Shown here piece after piece: positions 10,246 through 20,938 of a stretch of DNA of 64,000 bases (its first letter is position 1; each line of letters starts with the position of its first letter). The stretch spans positions 23,600,803-23,664,802 of the forward strand of contig NC_087069.1 in assembly GCF_963678635.1 (NCBI RefSeq), in the 5' to 3' direction. Position numbers and translations under genes: made by a program. This DNA comes from Symsagittifera roscoffensis (Eukaryota; Xenacoelomorpha; Acoela; Convolutidae). Below the pieces are notes generated by a model. It saw only the letters and a list, made by a program, of their open reading frames with translations. It was not told the DNA's origin and did not search any database.

Positions 10246-10960
10246 CAGTGGCGTGAGCGGAAATTTTTATGGCGAGGGGGAGTTGGGAGGGGAGGGGGTT
10301 GGCAATTTTTCAAAAAAAAAAATCAGAAAATTTTGCCGTTGATTTTTGTTCAATTTGCCAATTTGATTTTCCAAGCTCTCCCGAAACGCTTAAAGGACTG
10401 GATTTTTTTTCAAAAATTGATTGCGCTGCAGGCAGGGGCGGATCTAGGATTTTCTCGCGAGGGGGGCGGATTTTCAAAAAAATTGCGTAATTTTTTCGAC
10501 CTTTTTTTTAGATCTTTTTTTTAGTCCCTGTTTTGGCCAAATTTTCTGCGCCGCAGGCAAAATTTTGAAAAAACAGTCAAAAAAGGTGTTTTTGGGAACT
10601 TTTTAGAAAATTTGACCAAAAAATCGCGTTCCCTCCTCAAATTAGTATATTTTGGCGCCGAAGGCGCCTTTAGAAAAACTTTATGGTCGGTCGGCCAAAA
10701 ATGAATTTCTTAAAAACTACCAAAGAGGGAAAGTACAAAAAATATTGACCAAAACCCCCTCAAATTATGAACAGAAGGCGCCTTCAGAACTTTTTTTGTT
10801 TGGCCCAACCAAAAATAGATGTCATAAGATTGTTTCAAGGACTGGACCCTTTTAAAACAAACTGTCAAGCAGAAGTAAGGGGGGACTCCAACAAAACACA
10901 AGCAGAATTGAGGGGGGTAACTCCAACCAAACCCTCTTCCCCCGCCGCGGCACGCTACTG
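10246..10960. mobile_element. hAT-like MITE inserted in the GPCR exon
   Basis: The insert starts CAGTGGCGTG and ends CACGCTACTG, inverted repeats matching at 9 of 10 positions and of the CAGTGGCG type seen in hAT elements. Flanks ACACGGGC (10238-10245) and ACACGAAT (10961-10968) look like a diverged 8-bp target duplication, the hAT size. Inside are G-runs, A/T homopolymers and a GGCGCC-GAA-GGCGCC palindrome (10654-10668), with no transposase, so it is non-autonomous. Removing it restores the receptor frame up to a GT donor at 10984. Confidence 0.7.
10433..10480 (+). repeat. Second hAT-type terminus inside the MITE
   Basis: CAGGGGCGGATCTAGGATTT at 10433 followed by a G-run is the typical left end of another hAT-derived repeat. 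A matching right end was not found, so this is either a nested truncated copy or the MITE is a composite. Confidence 0.45.
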
Positions 10961-10983
10961 ACACGAATTATCAAGAGACAACG
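10961..10983 (+). CDS. Tail of the GPCR TM4 exon and splice donor
   Basis: After the MITE, the sequence continues the receptor frame (N-Y-Q-E-T-T, second extracellular loop) to ACAACG|GTAAAT, with GT at 10984-10985. The exon then ends on a complete codon (phase 0), matching the phase-0 acceptor at 63223/63224. The intron would begin at 10984. Confidence 0.55.
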
Positions 10984-11103
10984 GTAAATAAAACTTTTGT
11001 ACTAGTTTGTCTCATAAGACTCAAAAGGACAAAATAACGTCTGATAAATTTCAAGCAACAGAATCAACCGAATGTCTATTATCCGGTCACTGTTGCTTTT
11101 AAT
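10984..11103 (+). other. Short unique intron sequence before copy A
   Basis: These 120 bp lie between the putative donor and the outer end of copy A's 3' LTR. They contain no repeat or ORF that I recognise and end GCTTTTAAT next to the LTR's TGAGTT. Confidence 0.5.
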
Positions 11104-11640
11104 TGAGTTGTGACGGAAGGTCTAACTCATATATTAATTTCAGATAAGGTACACCGTCTGCTCGTCACGCTATCTTATTTTCAGCCGGATAGATTCGTGC
11201 AACTTCTTAGTCTAATACCGATCTTAATCTTACTCTTACATCTTTTAGTCTCAATAGATCTAGAGTATACTGGTTTGTTACGAGTTGGTCTCTTGGAAGA
11301 AGCAACTAAGCTGTAAGTTAAATTCAGAATGCTCTGGTGCTGAAATTACAAGTAATTTCAGCACTTACAAATTAATGGGTTGTTAGTTCGATGGATCATG
11401 ATTGGTCAGTACTAAATATTTTATAGTGATAAAACATTCAATAAAAAAATATAGTTTAGATCTGGTTCCACCCATCCGGGGTTTACAGAGTTTTTGAATC
11501 TGTTAGCTTCTATCTGTAATGAAGGATGGATGGTGATCGTTGGTATTTGGCGAGCATCATTTCTTGTTCCGTTCTTGGAGAAGAAAGCTCCAGGAAGCTA
11601 AAATCGTCGACATGAAGTTGTTAGCTGTCGTTCGACAATA
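11104..11640 (-). repeat. 3' LTR of copy A
   Basis: Matches 30130-30670 nearly base for base and more loosely B (to 44298) and C. The outer end in this orientation is TGAGTTG. Contains a 28-nt inverted repeat at 11337-11364 (13-nt arms GTGCTGAAATTAC and its complement around AA). Homology to the 3' region of B continues past 11640, so the true LTR may be longer than what the A pair shows; the inner border cannot be fixed because both 5' LTRs in the window are truncated. Confidence 0.8.
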
Positions 11641-12018
11641 ACTATGACCACCAACGAAATCAATCTGATTTCAAGATGGTTTGCTACGGTCGTCTGTTCT
11701 TGATCGTTTGTTTAGATCTGGATTGAGAATGGCGTGAAGCTCGAGTTTGGAGGGAATGCCCTTTGACTCGGATCTGTACGTATACTTGAACATCGAGGTG
11801 GTCATTGGTCTGTTTCAATGAAGTCTTTTTCTTCGGAGTCAAGTCGTACTCTAAATCCTTTGAGCTGTGGTTGTGAGCGGCATATCGGTTGTGTTCAGCC
11901 ATTCTGTATGTTGTTCGTAATGAGGTCGTCTTCGTGATTGTGTATTAGTCTATATTACTGCAATATATGTTTTACATAAATAAATGTTTAGTTAGTTTTT
12001 CTTTTAGTTATGATTTTT
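11641..12018 (-). other. 3' UTR or LTR continuation of copy A
   Basis: No long conserved ORF is seen, only a short frame at 11684-11902. The part near 11640-11960 matches copy B 43410-43740 (reverse-complemented), and an A-rich purine tract in element orientation (AAAAGAAAAA near 11995-12005) could be a polypurine tract. Compared with B and C, about 1.3 kb of 3' UTR plus the ORF4 end is missing between 12030 and here. Confidence 0.45.
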
Positions 12019-13598
12019 TTATATGTTTTTATCGCATGGGATTTCTATAGGTTCGATATACTCATGCGGGACAATGAGGGGTCGGGATTCTTCTACCTTA
12101 AAGGTCTTGGTGAGTGAACAAAATATATACATTTGGGTTATTGGGTCATAATTTCTGAGGATGCCTAGGATGTTAGTGCCTTTAATACAGTATGTGAAAC
12201 TTAAGAAAAATGGTGAAGTGTTCTTTGAATAATTAAACTGAAAACGATGGTGAGGTTGTCGGGAAGGTGTGTGTAAATTAAAATGGTTTTGAGTGAAACT
12301 GTAATATGTGTAAGTGTGTGTTTGTTTAGTTCGTAACATGATGTCGTGTGAACATTGCGAATCTCGTTCTTTTGGAGTGAGGAAGTGAAAGGTTAGTGAA
12401 AAAGTTTGGAATTTATCGTGAAATGATTCATAAGCTTGGATGTCGATTAGTGCTTCTGAAATTATATGGTCGTGTTTCTTATCTAGTGAGCGTAGTGTAA
12501 AATATGTGAGGTGTTTGGATAAAAAAAATTTCTGTTAATTGAGGGGTAGCGAACTTATCATCGTCTAAAAATTGGTCTTGGTTAGGTGTAATGATGTTGT
12601 GATCGTAATATTCAAGAGAAAAATTATTAGCTCGGGATGCAGTGAAAGTTTTTATTAGCTTTTTATATGCTATGTGAGTGAACTGTCTAGGTGCTAGTGC
12701 TGTGGTGAGTCTAAAAAGGTCTAGTTTACTTCCTTCTATTTCGTGAGGTGTGTTTTTAATGGCATACAAAGTGGGTTTGAAAAATAATAGAATTATGTCC
12801 AGTGAAGTGTAGGGATTAGTACGTGCTCATCAACATAGTTAGGTTGTTCAGTGTGAGGGTTGGAATGGTTAATATTATATTGGGGGAAGAGGGGTAGGGC
12901 AGTTTGGAGAAAAACTTGAGTGTTAGTGTGTTCAGGTTGGTTTACATAGTCGCGCGCTTTTCCCGGTTTGGAGGTGAATGGGTGGTTAGGGAATTTTCTT
13001 TTGAACGTTCTATATGCACGGTTAGTTGTGGATGATGAATGGGTAGATGTTGAGTTTTGTTCCGAAGCAGGGATATAATCTGAAGAGGGTGTAGGAGTTG
13101 GGGGATTTGATGATGTTCAATTTGATGATAATTGGTGAATAGTTAGAGTCTGAGGATGTTGTATTTGTTGTTGAAGTGTTATCAGGTTATCTGTTTCTTG
13201 TGAAATTTGTGTGGTTTCTGGTGAATCGTTGTTGGAATGGTCATTGGTAAAGGGGGAGCATGTCGGGGTTGCTTGGGACGTTTGACAAATGGATGAGGGG
13301 GGAATAATTTGTGGACTGGGATTGAATAGTCCGAAAGTGGGGTTGGGAAAATGCTGGTGAGCTGGGTTCGGAGTTTGCAAATCCGTCCGGGGTTTCGATG
13401 TCTGAATTATTAAATTGGAAAATTGTATGAAAAACGGTGATATCTAAATTATTGTCAGAATCCATGCCGGATGATGTGTTAACACGGGGTGATTCAGGTG
13501 GCGGGAAAGCAAAAATGGGATGATGGGAAGTGGATTTTGGAGGTTGGCTGGGGAGGGGGGGAAATGGAACGGTGAAGGGATCCAACTTGTCGGCTCAT
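12019..13598 (-). pseudogene. ORF4 of copy A, frameshifted and 3'-truncated
   Basis: Starts MSRQVGSLHR at 13598, whose ATG overlaps the env TGA (ATGA). The Pro/Ser/Thr-rich N-terminal part is split between frames (13241-13585 and 13444-13656). The conserved middle appears near 12479-12769 (APRQFTHIAYKKLIKTFTAS). The block MLRTKQTHTYTYY to EYIEPIEI ends at a stop at 12019. Compared with B the last about 80 residues are deleted. The function is unknown; no domain was recognised. Confidence 0.7.
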
Positions 13599-16140
13599 CG
13601 TTTGCTAAAAAATTGATTGTTCTTAGATTGAAAATTTGTGGTATGTGGTTGTTCAATTATTTGTTCATATGTATCGTCATTTTGAGATTGTTGTGTTACA
13701 ATGTGTTGGATTCGACTTTGTATATGATTTGGTCTGGAATTTGCGATTTTTACTAGTTCTAAGTTTCTGAAATTTCGTGGTACTATTGATAATGGATGAT
13801 TACGATTTAAACTAGGTAGTTGTGGTGCTGTAGGTACTGTGTTTGTGTTATTGTGTGATACGTCATATGTGTTTGGTGTAGTTGATAATTTTGTGTTGTA
13901 TTCTTTTATTTGGGCGTCTAAAAGTATTTTATTTAAAGATGTGGAAAATATTCCAAATAATCCTTCAAAAATTATGCGTGCTACGCTTGCTTGTCTATTG
14001 CCTTGTGTGTGGATTGCGCATGTGTTATAAATGCCCTTTATTAAAGAAAAGATAAATTCAATAAAATTAATCTTTGCTTATAATATAGTCAACTTTTCTA
14101 AGATGTAGTATGGCCATCCTAGAAAGGCTAAGAGTTCGTTTTTGAAATTTACAAAACTAAAAATATTGATTGGTGATATATCCTGCGGTCGACATTTTTC
14201 GTCGTTTAGATAAATATAATCTTTTATGTCTTCAAAATATTTGCTGTAGTTTTGTGCGTAAATGTCTGAAAATCTTGCTATTTCTGCAGGTTTTCGTAAG
14301 TTTTGATCTATTGATTGTCGTTGTATAGTGTTTACTTTTGTAAGTAGTTCTTGAAATTGTTGTGTACGTATATGGTGTTGTATGTCGGATTTAGAATAGA
14401 TACCTATCGATTGTAAATCGATATTTGGATTTCTGGCTATAGCTCTAATGCTTTCGGGTAAAAACTTTTTTAATGGTGGCATTAATGTTGGATATGGTGT
14501 TAGTATATAGTATTTATCTTCATCGGGATTTGATTGTGCAACATTGTGGCTCTTTTTTGATCCACATAGTGCTGCTGTATCCCAAAAATGTGTTCGTCTT
14601 GAGAGTGTATCAACAAAACACACTTTACTTATGTAGAATATGGGGATTCTTTTGTAACATCGTTTATCTTCAAAAACGTATAAAGGTGATACTTTTTTGG
14701 TACAAGTGTAATACCACAAGATGTTTACTTCATAATCAGTGAAATTTGAATTATTATCGGTAATAAATATCCTGCATATGGTATTCTTAGAACTGCCAGT
14801 GCTAGTGACTGTAGAATTTGTGTTCTTTCAAGTTCACATTATTGGTGTAGTGTTTCTAATTCTGAAAATGACAATTCTTGAAAAATTCTGCTTTTTGTGT
14901 GGTCTAGTTTCATATCTAAATGTATATCATAATGAATTGCGCCAAAATGAGTGAGGTTCATAAGTGATAGTTCTTGTAATCGTGTACTTTCTGTGTCTTG
15001 TGATTTTAATTTTCCACCGATTTGTTTTGTTTTTCTGAAAATTTACCGAAACGTAAGGGTTTTTGTTGGTAAGTCAGTGAGATGTGGCCATTGGGACAGC
15101 AATTAAATGTCCTGTAATCAATTCGAAACCATTTTTGTATTCGACAAGAATTTCTGAATATTGTGTTTTATAAATTGGCTTGTTGTATTTACATGCAAGT
15201 TCTGTTTCTGGGTATATTTGAAATCGTGTTAGTTTATTTTCTATGTTGTGGATGTTTCTAAATTTATTATTGTTTCTGATCTGGTCAGGGTTTACATCTT
15301 CAAATGGGATTGGTTCAATAAAAAGTTTTTTTTGTGAAATTTAATCATTCAAGCAGGTATTTTTGCTACTTGAAAAACTGTGCAGGTGTCTTCGGGAAAC
15401 CATACAATGGTTGGTTGTGTTCGTGTTGTAGGATCGCAATATACTTGATCATTTTTGCAAGGGAGTATAATTCCTTGGTAAAGAATTGTGTCGTCTTTTA
15501 ATTGCGTGTAAATTGTACTTTTTCGAGTTGTATTTTCCAATCAAAAAACATTATTTCTTGATATCCTTTATTTTTTGTGTCTGCTTTGCAATTTGAGGGT
15601 TTATTTATTCTATGTGTGGTATCCAATGTTTATCAAGAAGATTGTATATTAAGCTTCCGTGCGCTTCATGGAAGGGGAATTTTGTATCTAGTCTTATGTG
15701 ACCTTGGTGTTTTTCAAGTTCTGCTTGATGTGCTAGATCAGGAAAAACTTGAAAATTTACAAGTTTTCTTATTGTGCCTACATTTGGTGTTAAGTTTATT
15801 CGCTTTAGTTCGTTTTTACAGTCTTGAGGGCTGAGATGTAGTAATCTTCAATATTGCTTTGGTAGAGGGATTTGTGGTCCAATCGATTTTATTTCCGTTT
15901 GAAACTTGTAAACAAATTACTTTCCTTTCGGAAAATGTTGCTGTAATTTTGTATCCTGTTAGTGTTGTTGCTCGGGCTTTTGAGTATAGTGTAGTTTTTA
16001 TATTTGTCTTTTCTATAGCTCGTGGTTCGCATTCACATTGTGTGACTTGCTTTATAGCATATTTATGCAGTGTTTTTTGCTCGTTTTCTTCACAATCATA
16101 GTGTGTTACTAATAAATCCTGGGGTCCTGAGCGAGGGTTC
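13595..16140 (-). pseudogene. Envelope-like glycoprotein of copy A, main part
   Basis: By place (downstream of pol) and build this is env. It has Cys-containing ectodomain blocks near 15340-16100 (such as ILPCKNDQVYC), then a long near-intact C-terminal frame at 14078-14719 with CTKKVSPLYVFEDKRCYKRI, and a hydrophobic segment around 14040-14110. The last reading frame continues open from about 13990 to the TGA at 13595-13597. It would mediate membrane fusion if functional. Several stops and frameshifts disrupt the ectodomain. The fusion-protein class is not determined. Confidence 0.65.
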
Positions 16141-17352
16141 GGAAAAAATGGGAAAAGGTTGTGGTGAAACGTGAATAGCTTTATAATATACTTGTGTATG
16201 ATAATCCTGAGTATGGGATATAAAAGGTTATGTTTTCGATTGTCTTTTTTGTATATCTATCGTATTTCTATTTTATTTCTGTTGTTATAAATGGGGGAGG
16301 TAAAATTTGAGCTGTTATATTTGAAAGGTCTAATGGAAATGCATGTTGAACAATGTTAATTAATCTTACTGTAAGTTCAATTTTTAGTGTGAGCCTGCTT
16401 CGTTGGAGTATTTGGTTATTATGTTCTTGTATATCTTTGTGAATGTCGTGTCGATATTGTCATCTGTTTACTGCCCAGTTGTGTAGTCTATTACTTTCCC
16501 GATGTTGACCAAATGATGGTGGGGGTGCTAAGATTGTATTCCAATCTAATCGTAGTGGTATATTTTGAGATGATTGTTCTTGATATCGTGAATCAAGGTT
16601 GGTAGGAAAATTGAGGGGAAATGTTGATGGTGATATTTGGCTTAAAGAAGGTGTTTCGAGTAATGTAGATAGTGTTGTATCGAATGAAACTCCAACTGGG
16701 TTGTTTCCTAAATTTGGTTCACCGTGAGGGTATTTGTTTATCATCCAATATGGAGGGCGTTCTGTGGTTGTTGGGTTATTAAAAGGATTTTCTCTAATAT
16801 GTTCTGATGTAGGGGTTGAACCCAAGTAATCTGATGGAATATTTCAAATGCTTTGTTGTGAAGCAGTTGGAGGTGTTTCTGGTAATGTGCTACTTGAAAG
16901 GTCTAAGGGACTTGATGTTGGTGATTGAGGTATATTAAATTGAACTCTGGGAGTTTGAAAATTTCTATTTCGTCTTGGATGTATAATTTGTCTATTTATT
17001 TCGAGTGTGTTATGATTTTGACTTATATGTCCTACCTTGTTGAGATCTTGTTGTAGGTGTGGGTATAGATTATATGTTGGTTCGTATTGTGGTTCACTTA
17101 AAGGTGCTTGGCGGACACCTGGTTGTAATGGTTCAGATAATCGTGCGTGTATCTCTTCAAAAGTATTTGGATTTTCTTGAAAAGAAAAGCGTGTAGATGA
17201 AAGGGGACTCTGGGTACTTGTGGGTGTTGTTGGATTTTCTTGGGACGTTGTTGGTGGGGACTGGTGTGGGGGTTGTTGATTAGCAATTTTGGAAAATTTC
17301 TTCGAGTGAAGTTTTTACGATCAAAACTTATGTTTGTTCCAGTATTCTTCAA
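16141..17352 (-). pseudogene. Pro/Ser/Thr-rich N-terminal env region, copy A
   Basis: Frames at 17098-17352 and 16460-16825 are rich in Pro, Ser, Thr, Asn and Gln (for example SLSQISPSTFPLNFPTNLD) and correspond block for block to B 36880-38017 and C 51316-51960. An LDWNTILAPPPSFGQHRESN block is shared by all three copies. This could be a mucin-like or cytosolic tail-like domain; whether it is fused to env or separate is unclear because the frames are broken. Confidence 0.55.
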
Positions 17353-17504
17353 TGAAAAGAAATAAGAGAATAGTGGCTAATGCGAATGTGATTATTGCCT
17401 TTTTTTGTACATTTACATATTTTCATAATAAGTGATAATAAAAATGTCAGGAATATTACAAATAGTAGAAACATATCTGTTCTACTAAATAAAAAACGAA
17501 ACAT
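17321..17504 (-). pseudogene. Small two-helix membrane ORF, copy A
   Basis: Starts MFRFLFSRTDMFLLFVIFLT at 17504, then a short Cys/Lys loop (KICKCTKK) and a second hydrophobic stretch. A 1-nt expansion after the Lys codons shifts the frame in this copy; B's version (36683-36871) is intact. A conserved CAG|GTACGATA acceptor-like site lies 25 bp upstream (boundary at 17529/17530). Confidence 0.6.
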
Positions 17505-17529
17505 TTAAATAGTTTTGAAATTATCGTAC

Positions 17530-18350
17530 CTGAGGAGGTTATCAAGGAATGTGGAGAGGGATAGATATATACTTCAAAGATTGAGTAAAAAACTAAAAAA
17601 AAATGCAAAATATAATGAAAAGTATGAAGAGGTTTTCTATGATATTAGTTTAAAACATTATAAAAAAATTTAGAAGATTTGAAAGATTTATTAAAAAATT
17701 GAAAAACATTTATTTGAATTAAGTGACCGTTGTTGAGAGAAATTTTTTGAGTGACCGTGGTTTGTCGAATCTTTTTGAATTTTTTGAGGCTAATTTCGAG
17801 TTTGGTCGGATTACTTATTGATTTTTGACAAGTGGATTTTGTCAAGAATTGTTGAGGGTTTTTTTTTTTTGAGATGTCGGGGAGATCTTCGTAGTTTTGT
17901 TTTTATTTATGAAATATTTGGGGGTTTCCAAGCCTTATTCGTACTTTAGGCTAAATGATCATGTGCTTTTTGTTGCTTGGGCTAATTTAAAAATTTTGCT
18001 CGAGGGTTTTATGAGTGCTAAGTTGGGGAATTATTGTTGATCTTTGTACTGCTTGATAGAGGAGGGTTGTAATATTGAGATCATATTTACTTTAGTTATC
18101 ATTTTGGAGCGGTTTGCTTATTTTTGATCTGGAGGTCTTGAAGTTATAGTTATAGATAAGCTTAGAGGTGAATATGTGTCGCCTAAAAAAGTCGTATTGC
18201 TATAAATAAAGTGTGCTATTCGGAATGATTTCTATTTGCTGAAATTGAACTGAATCTGGTCAAATTTTTTTCAGCATTGTAATTTGAAAATGTCGATTGT
18301 TCAAAATAAATAAAAGAAAATGATGTATTGATAATGAAAGTTTTTTTTAT
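17530..18350 (-). other. Conserved non-coding pol-env spacer, copy A
   Basis: About 0.8 kb with no conserved ORF, yet alignable by eye with B 35849-36657 and C 52391-53150. Shared blocks include GCTTATTTTTGA-type and GGCTAAATGATCATG-type motifs. Possible roles are splicing, RNA export or packaging; this is inference. Confidence 0.5.
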
Positions 18351-19022
18351 ATTCAACTTTCTTTAATATTTTAGATTGCGGAATGAAGGTTCAATAATCT
18401 TTTCTTGGTTGACTTCTGAGTCGTAATGATTATCTATGTTCAGATTTTTCTTTTTGATCTTGTGGTAAAAATTTTTCAGTCATTTTTCCATTTTTTCTTT
18501 CTTTTTGAGATATTTTTGTTTTTGGTTTAAGAGATGTGTGGTTAACTTGTTCTTTTTATTTATACAATTCTGAGCTTGTTTGTTCATCGGTGTGGTGATT
18601 TGGTTTAATTTCTGAATTGTTTTGAACAATTTTTAAACCTGTGAAAGAATATAATTGTGTTAAATCACGGAGTGCATATTTTTTTGGCTAATAGTGTTAG
18701 AGGTTATTTCGGTGTTGAATAATTTCTTTTTTATTTGTGTCAATCACTTTGTATGTGACATCAACGGGTTTCTCAATTATTTTCTATGGTCCATTTTGGA
18801 GTGGTTGCAACTTTTTAGAAATTCCTTTTTGTGTTGTAAAATCGGGAATTAAAACAATTGATCCGATTTTTAAATCTGCTGCTGGCTTAAGTTGTGAATT
18901 GATTCGATGATTTATGTTTTGTCGTTGTAGCAATTTTTTTGTTATTTTTTGATAAATTTCATTGTGTTTTTTATCTCTATTTAAAATCCATTCGTGTGGG
19001 TACCGGAAGCTAATTTTAAAGT
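18351..19022 (-). pseudogene. Integrase C-terminal tail of copy A
   Basis: Corresponds to B 35150-35848. It includes the small conserved HTHDEDHFHHPQ block just before, a GP motif near 18786 (GPY in B, followed by a stop here) typical of the Gypsy GPY/F integrase module, and a basic tail. Broken by stops and frameshifts. Confidence 0.65.
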
Positions 19023-20938
19023 TTGTGGATGATGAAAGTGGTCTTCATCATGGGTATGTATTGGTAGATTATAGCAAATTGAATCTTTTTTTGGTTGACA
19101 ATAACCTCGTGCATTTTTATGGGCGTTTGCTGTAAACATTATTGGTTTACGTGGTTTTTGGTTGAATACCATTTCGTACGGTGATATTCCTAATGTTGTC
19201 GTATTTGTGAATTATATGAAAGTGGAAATAATTTTACACCTGCTGACCATTCAGTATATCGGGTATCATTTCCATTAATGATACATCTGAGATATTCTTG
19301 TAATGAACGGATCATACCTTCGACTAATCCATTTGTCCAAGGTGCATGAGATGTACATGGTTTATGTTTAATGTTATATAAGTGGCATAACGTGATGATT
19401 TCTTTATTAATCAATTCAGTGCCATTGTCTGTGAGTAAAATTTCGGGTAATCCAAATTTAGCTATCCAGTGTTCGTAAAGTGTTGTATATGCATAATAAG
19501 CATTACAATGGGGTACTGGGTTGAGTGCTACATAATGTGTAAATGCATCAAAAATTACCATTATATATGAGTTGCTTTCTGAAGATGGTGAAATTGGTCC
19601 TTTTGTGTCAAATGATACTCTGTGATTAAAATAAAGACTTTTTCCTTTATAATCTTTTTTTTCTGCGATTTGCTTTTGATTTGGATAGGGTTTATTTAAT
19701 TGGCATATTATACAATCGTTGCATAATACTTTTATCCAGATTAGTGCATTAGGAAAATAAAAGTTTTGTACAAATTTAGAGTATGTTTTTTCTGATCCGG
19801 AATGTCCTTTTGCATTAAAGGTATGGGAAGTATTAAATGCGATTAGCATCATACTTTAAGGTAGACATGGTACTTTAAAATCAGGTGTTTGATATTCTAG
19901 AAGGTCTGTGTTTTCCTTTATAGTGGTATTATTATTTTTTTTGAAACATCCAAGGAGTGTTTTGTTTCCTAAGATGGTTGTATCAGCTTTAGTTGGCTTT
20001 GTTTTATATTTGTGCCCTGCTTTGAGCTTTCTAAGGACGGAGTCAAGAATTTGGTATTTCCGTAATAATTCTAGTGTAATTTTTTCTGTTGTTGGTAGAA
20101 AAGTATTTTCTACCTCGGTTTTTGATAAGGGTTTTGTATCAAGTGGGTCATGAAGATTGAAAACTTGATTTATCGTGTATTTGGAATTATTTGGTAACGG
20201 TCCTGATATAATTATAGTATCAGTTAAATTTTCTTTTTCTATTAAAGGGAATGGGTCCTTTTTATGTGGTTGTTGTTTAAGTCATTTTTGTTGAGAGTTA
20301 TTTTTGATCCAATGTGAATATTGAATTGGTTTAAGTGTAGATGTGCTTAATAAATCAACTTCATAATGGTTGCTTTGACAATCTAAACAGAGTGGAAAAT
20401 GTTGTAGATTGTTTATTTGTGACTTCTCTATGTCAGTTTTTACTGCATACTTACATTCTAATCGTGGTGAAGTTTCATCTTTGGCAAGTTAAAATTTTAT
20501 ATTTTGTGTTTTTTCAACAGTTGTTTTTCTTGTTAATAGTTCAGGTGATTTATTTCTACTAATAGTATCCGGTAATGCAAGGTTTTTTCCTGCTGTCCAT
20601 ACTATGTGTAAGTTTGAAAGTTTCATTAGAATTAGTTGAAATCTATAAACTCTATGGTTCGGATTTGATTTTGGTATAAAAAGAAACTTGATAGGTAAAA
20701 AATACAGTTGAATGTTTTGATCCAAGTATCAAAAATTCATATTCTGTTAAAGTGTTTATGATAGCTGTGCACTCCCTCATAAGGGTAGAGAGTCGTAGTT
20801 CAGCTTTTATAAATAGGCGAGAGTTTGCTGAAATAAAATTCACTTTGTTTGTTCCACTGTGGGTTGTAATAATGCTGCTCCATAAATTGGTTGATTTGGG
20901 TCTGGGATTGTGTTTGAAATTTGTTCAGTGAGAAGTTT
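19023..20938 (-). repeat. Tandem duplication unit 1 (RNase H end to integrase core)
   Basis: About 1.91 kb repeated directly at 20939-22852. From about 19511 to 20938 the units are nearly identical (for example + strand frames 19908-20153 and 21823-22068 translate identically). The first about 0.48 kb differs, because unit 2 carries a copy-B-like tract there. The unit encodes the RNase H exit (20489-20843), the integrase zinc region (CNDCIICQLNK) and a catalytic core at 19190-19852 with TDNGTE and GLVEG blocks, where D...D...E are all present. Confidence 0.9.

Noticed and set aside
10269-10964. Open frames on both strands at 10269-10490, 10652-10855 and 10710-10964
   Set aside because: They lie inside the MITE, made of homopolymer and GC-palindrome sequence, and encode low-complexity peptides.
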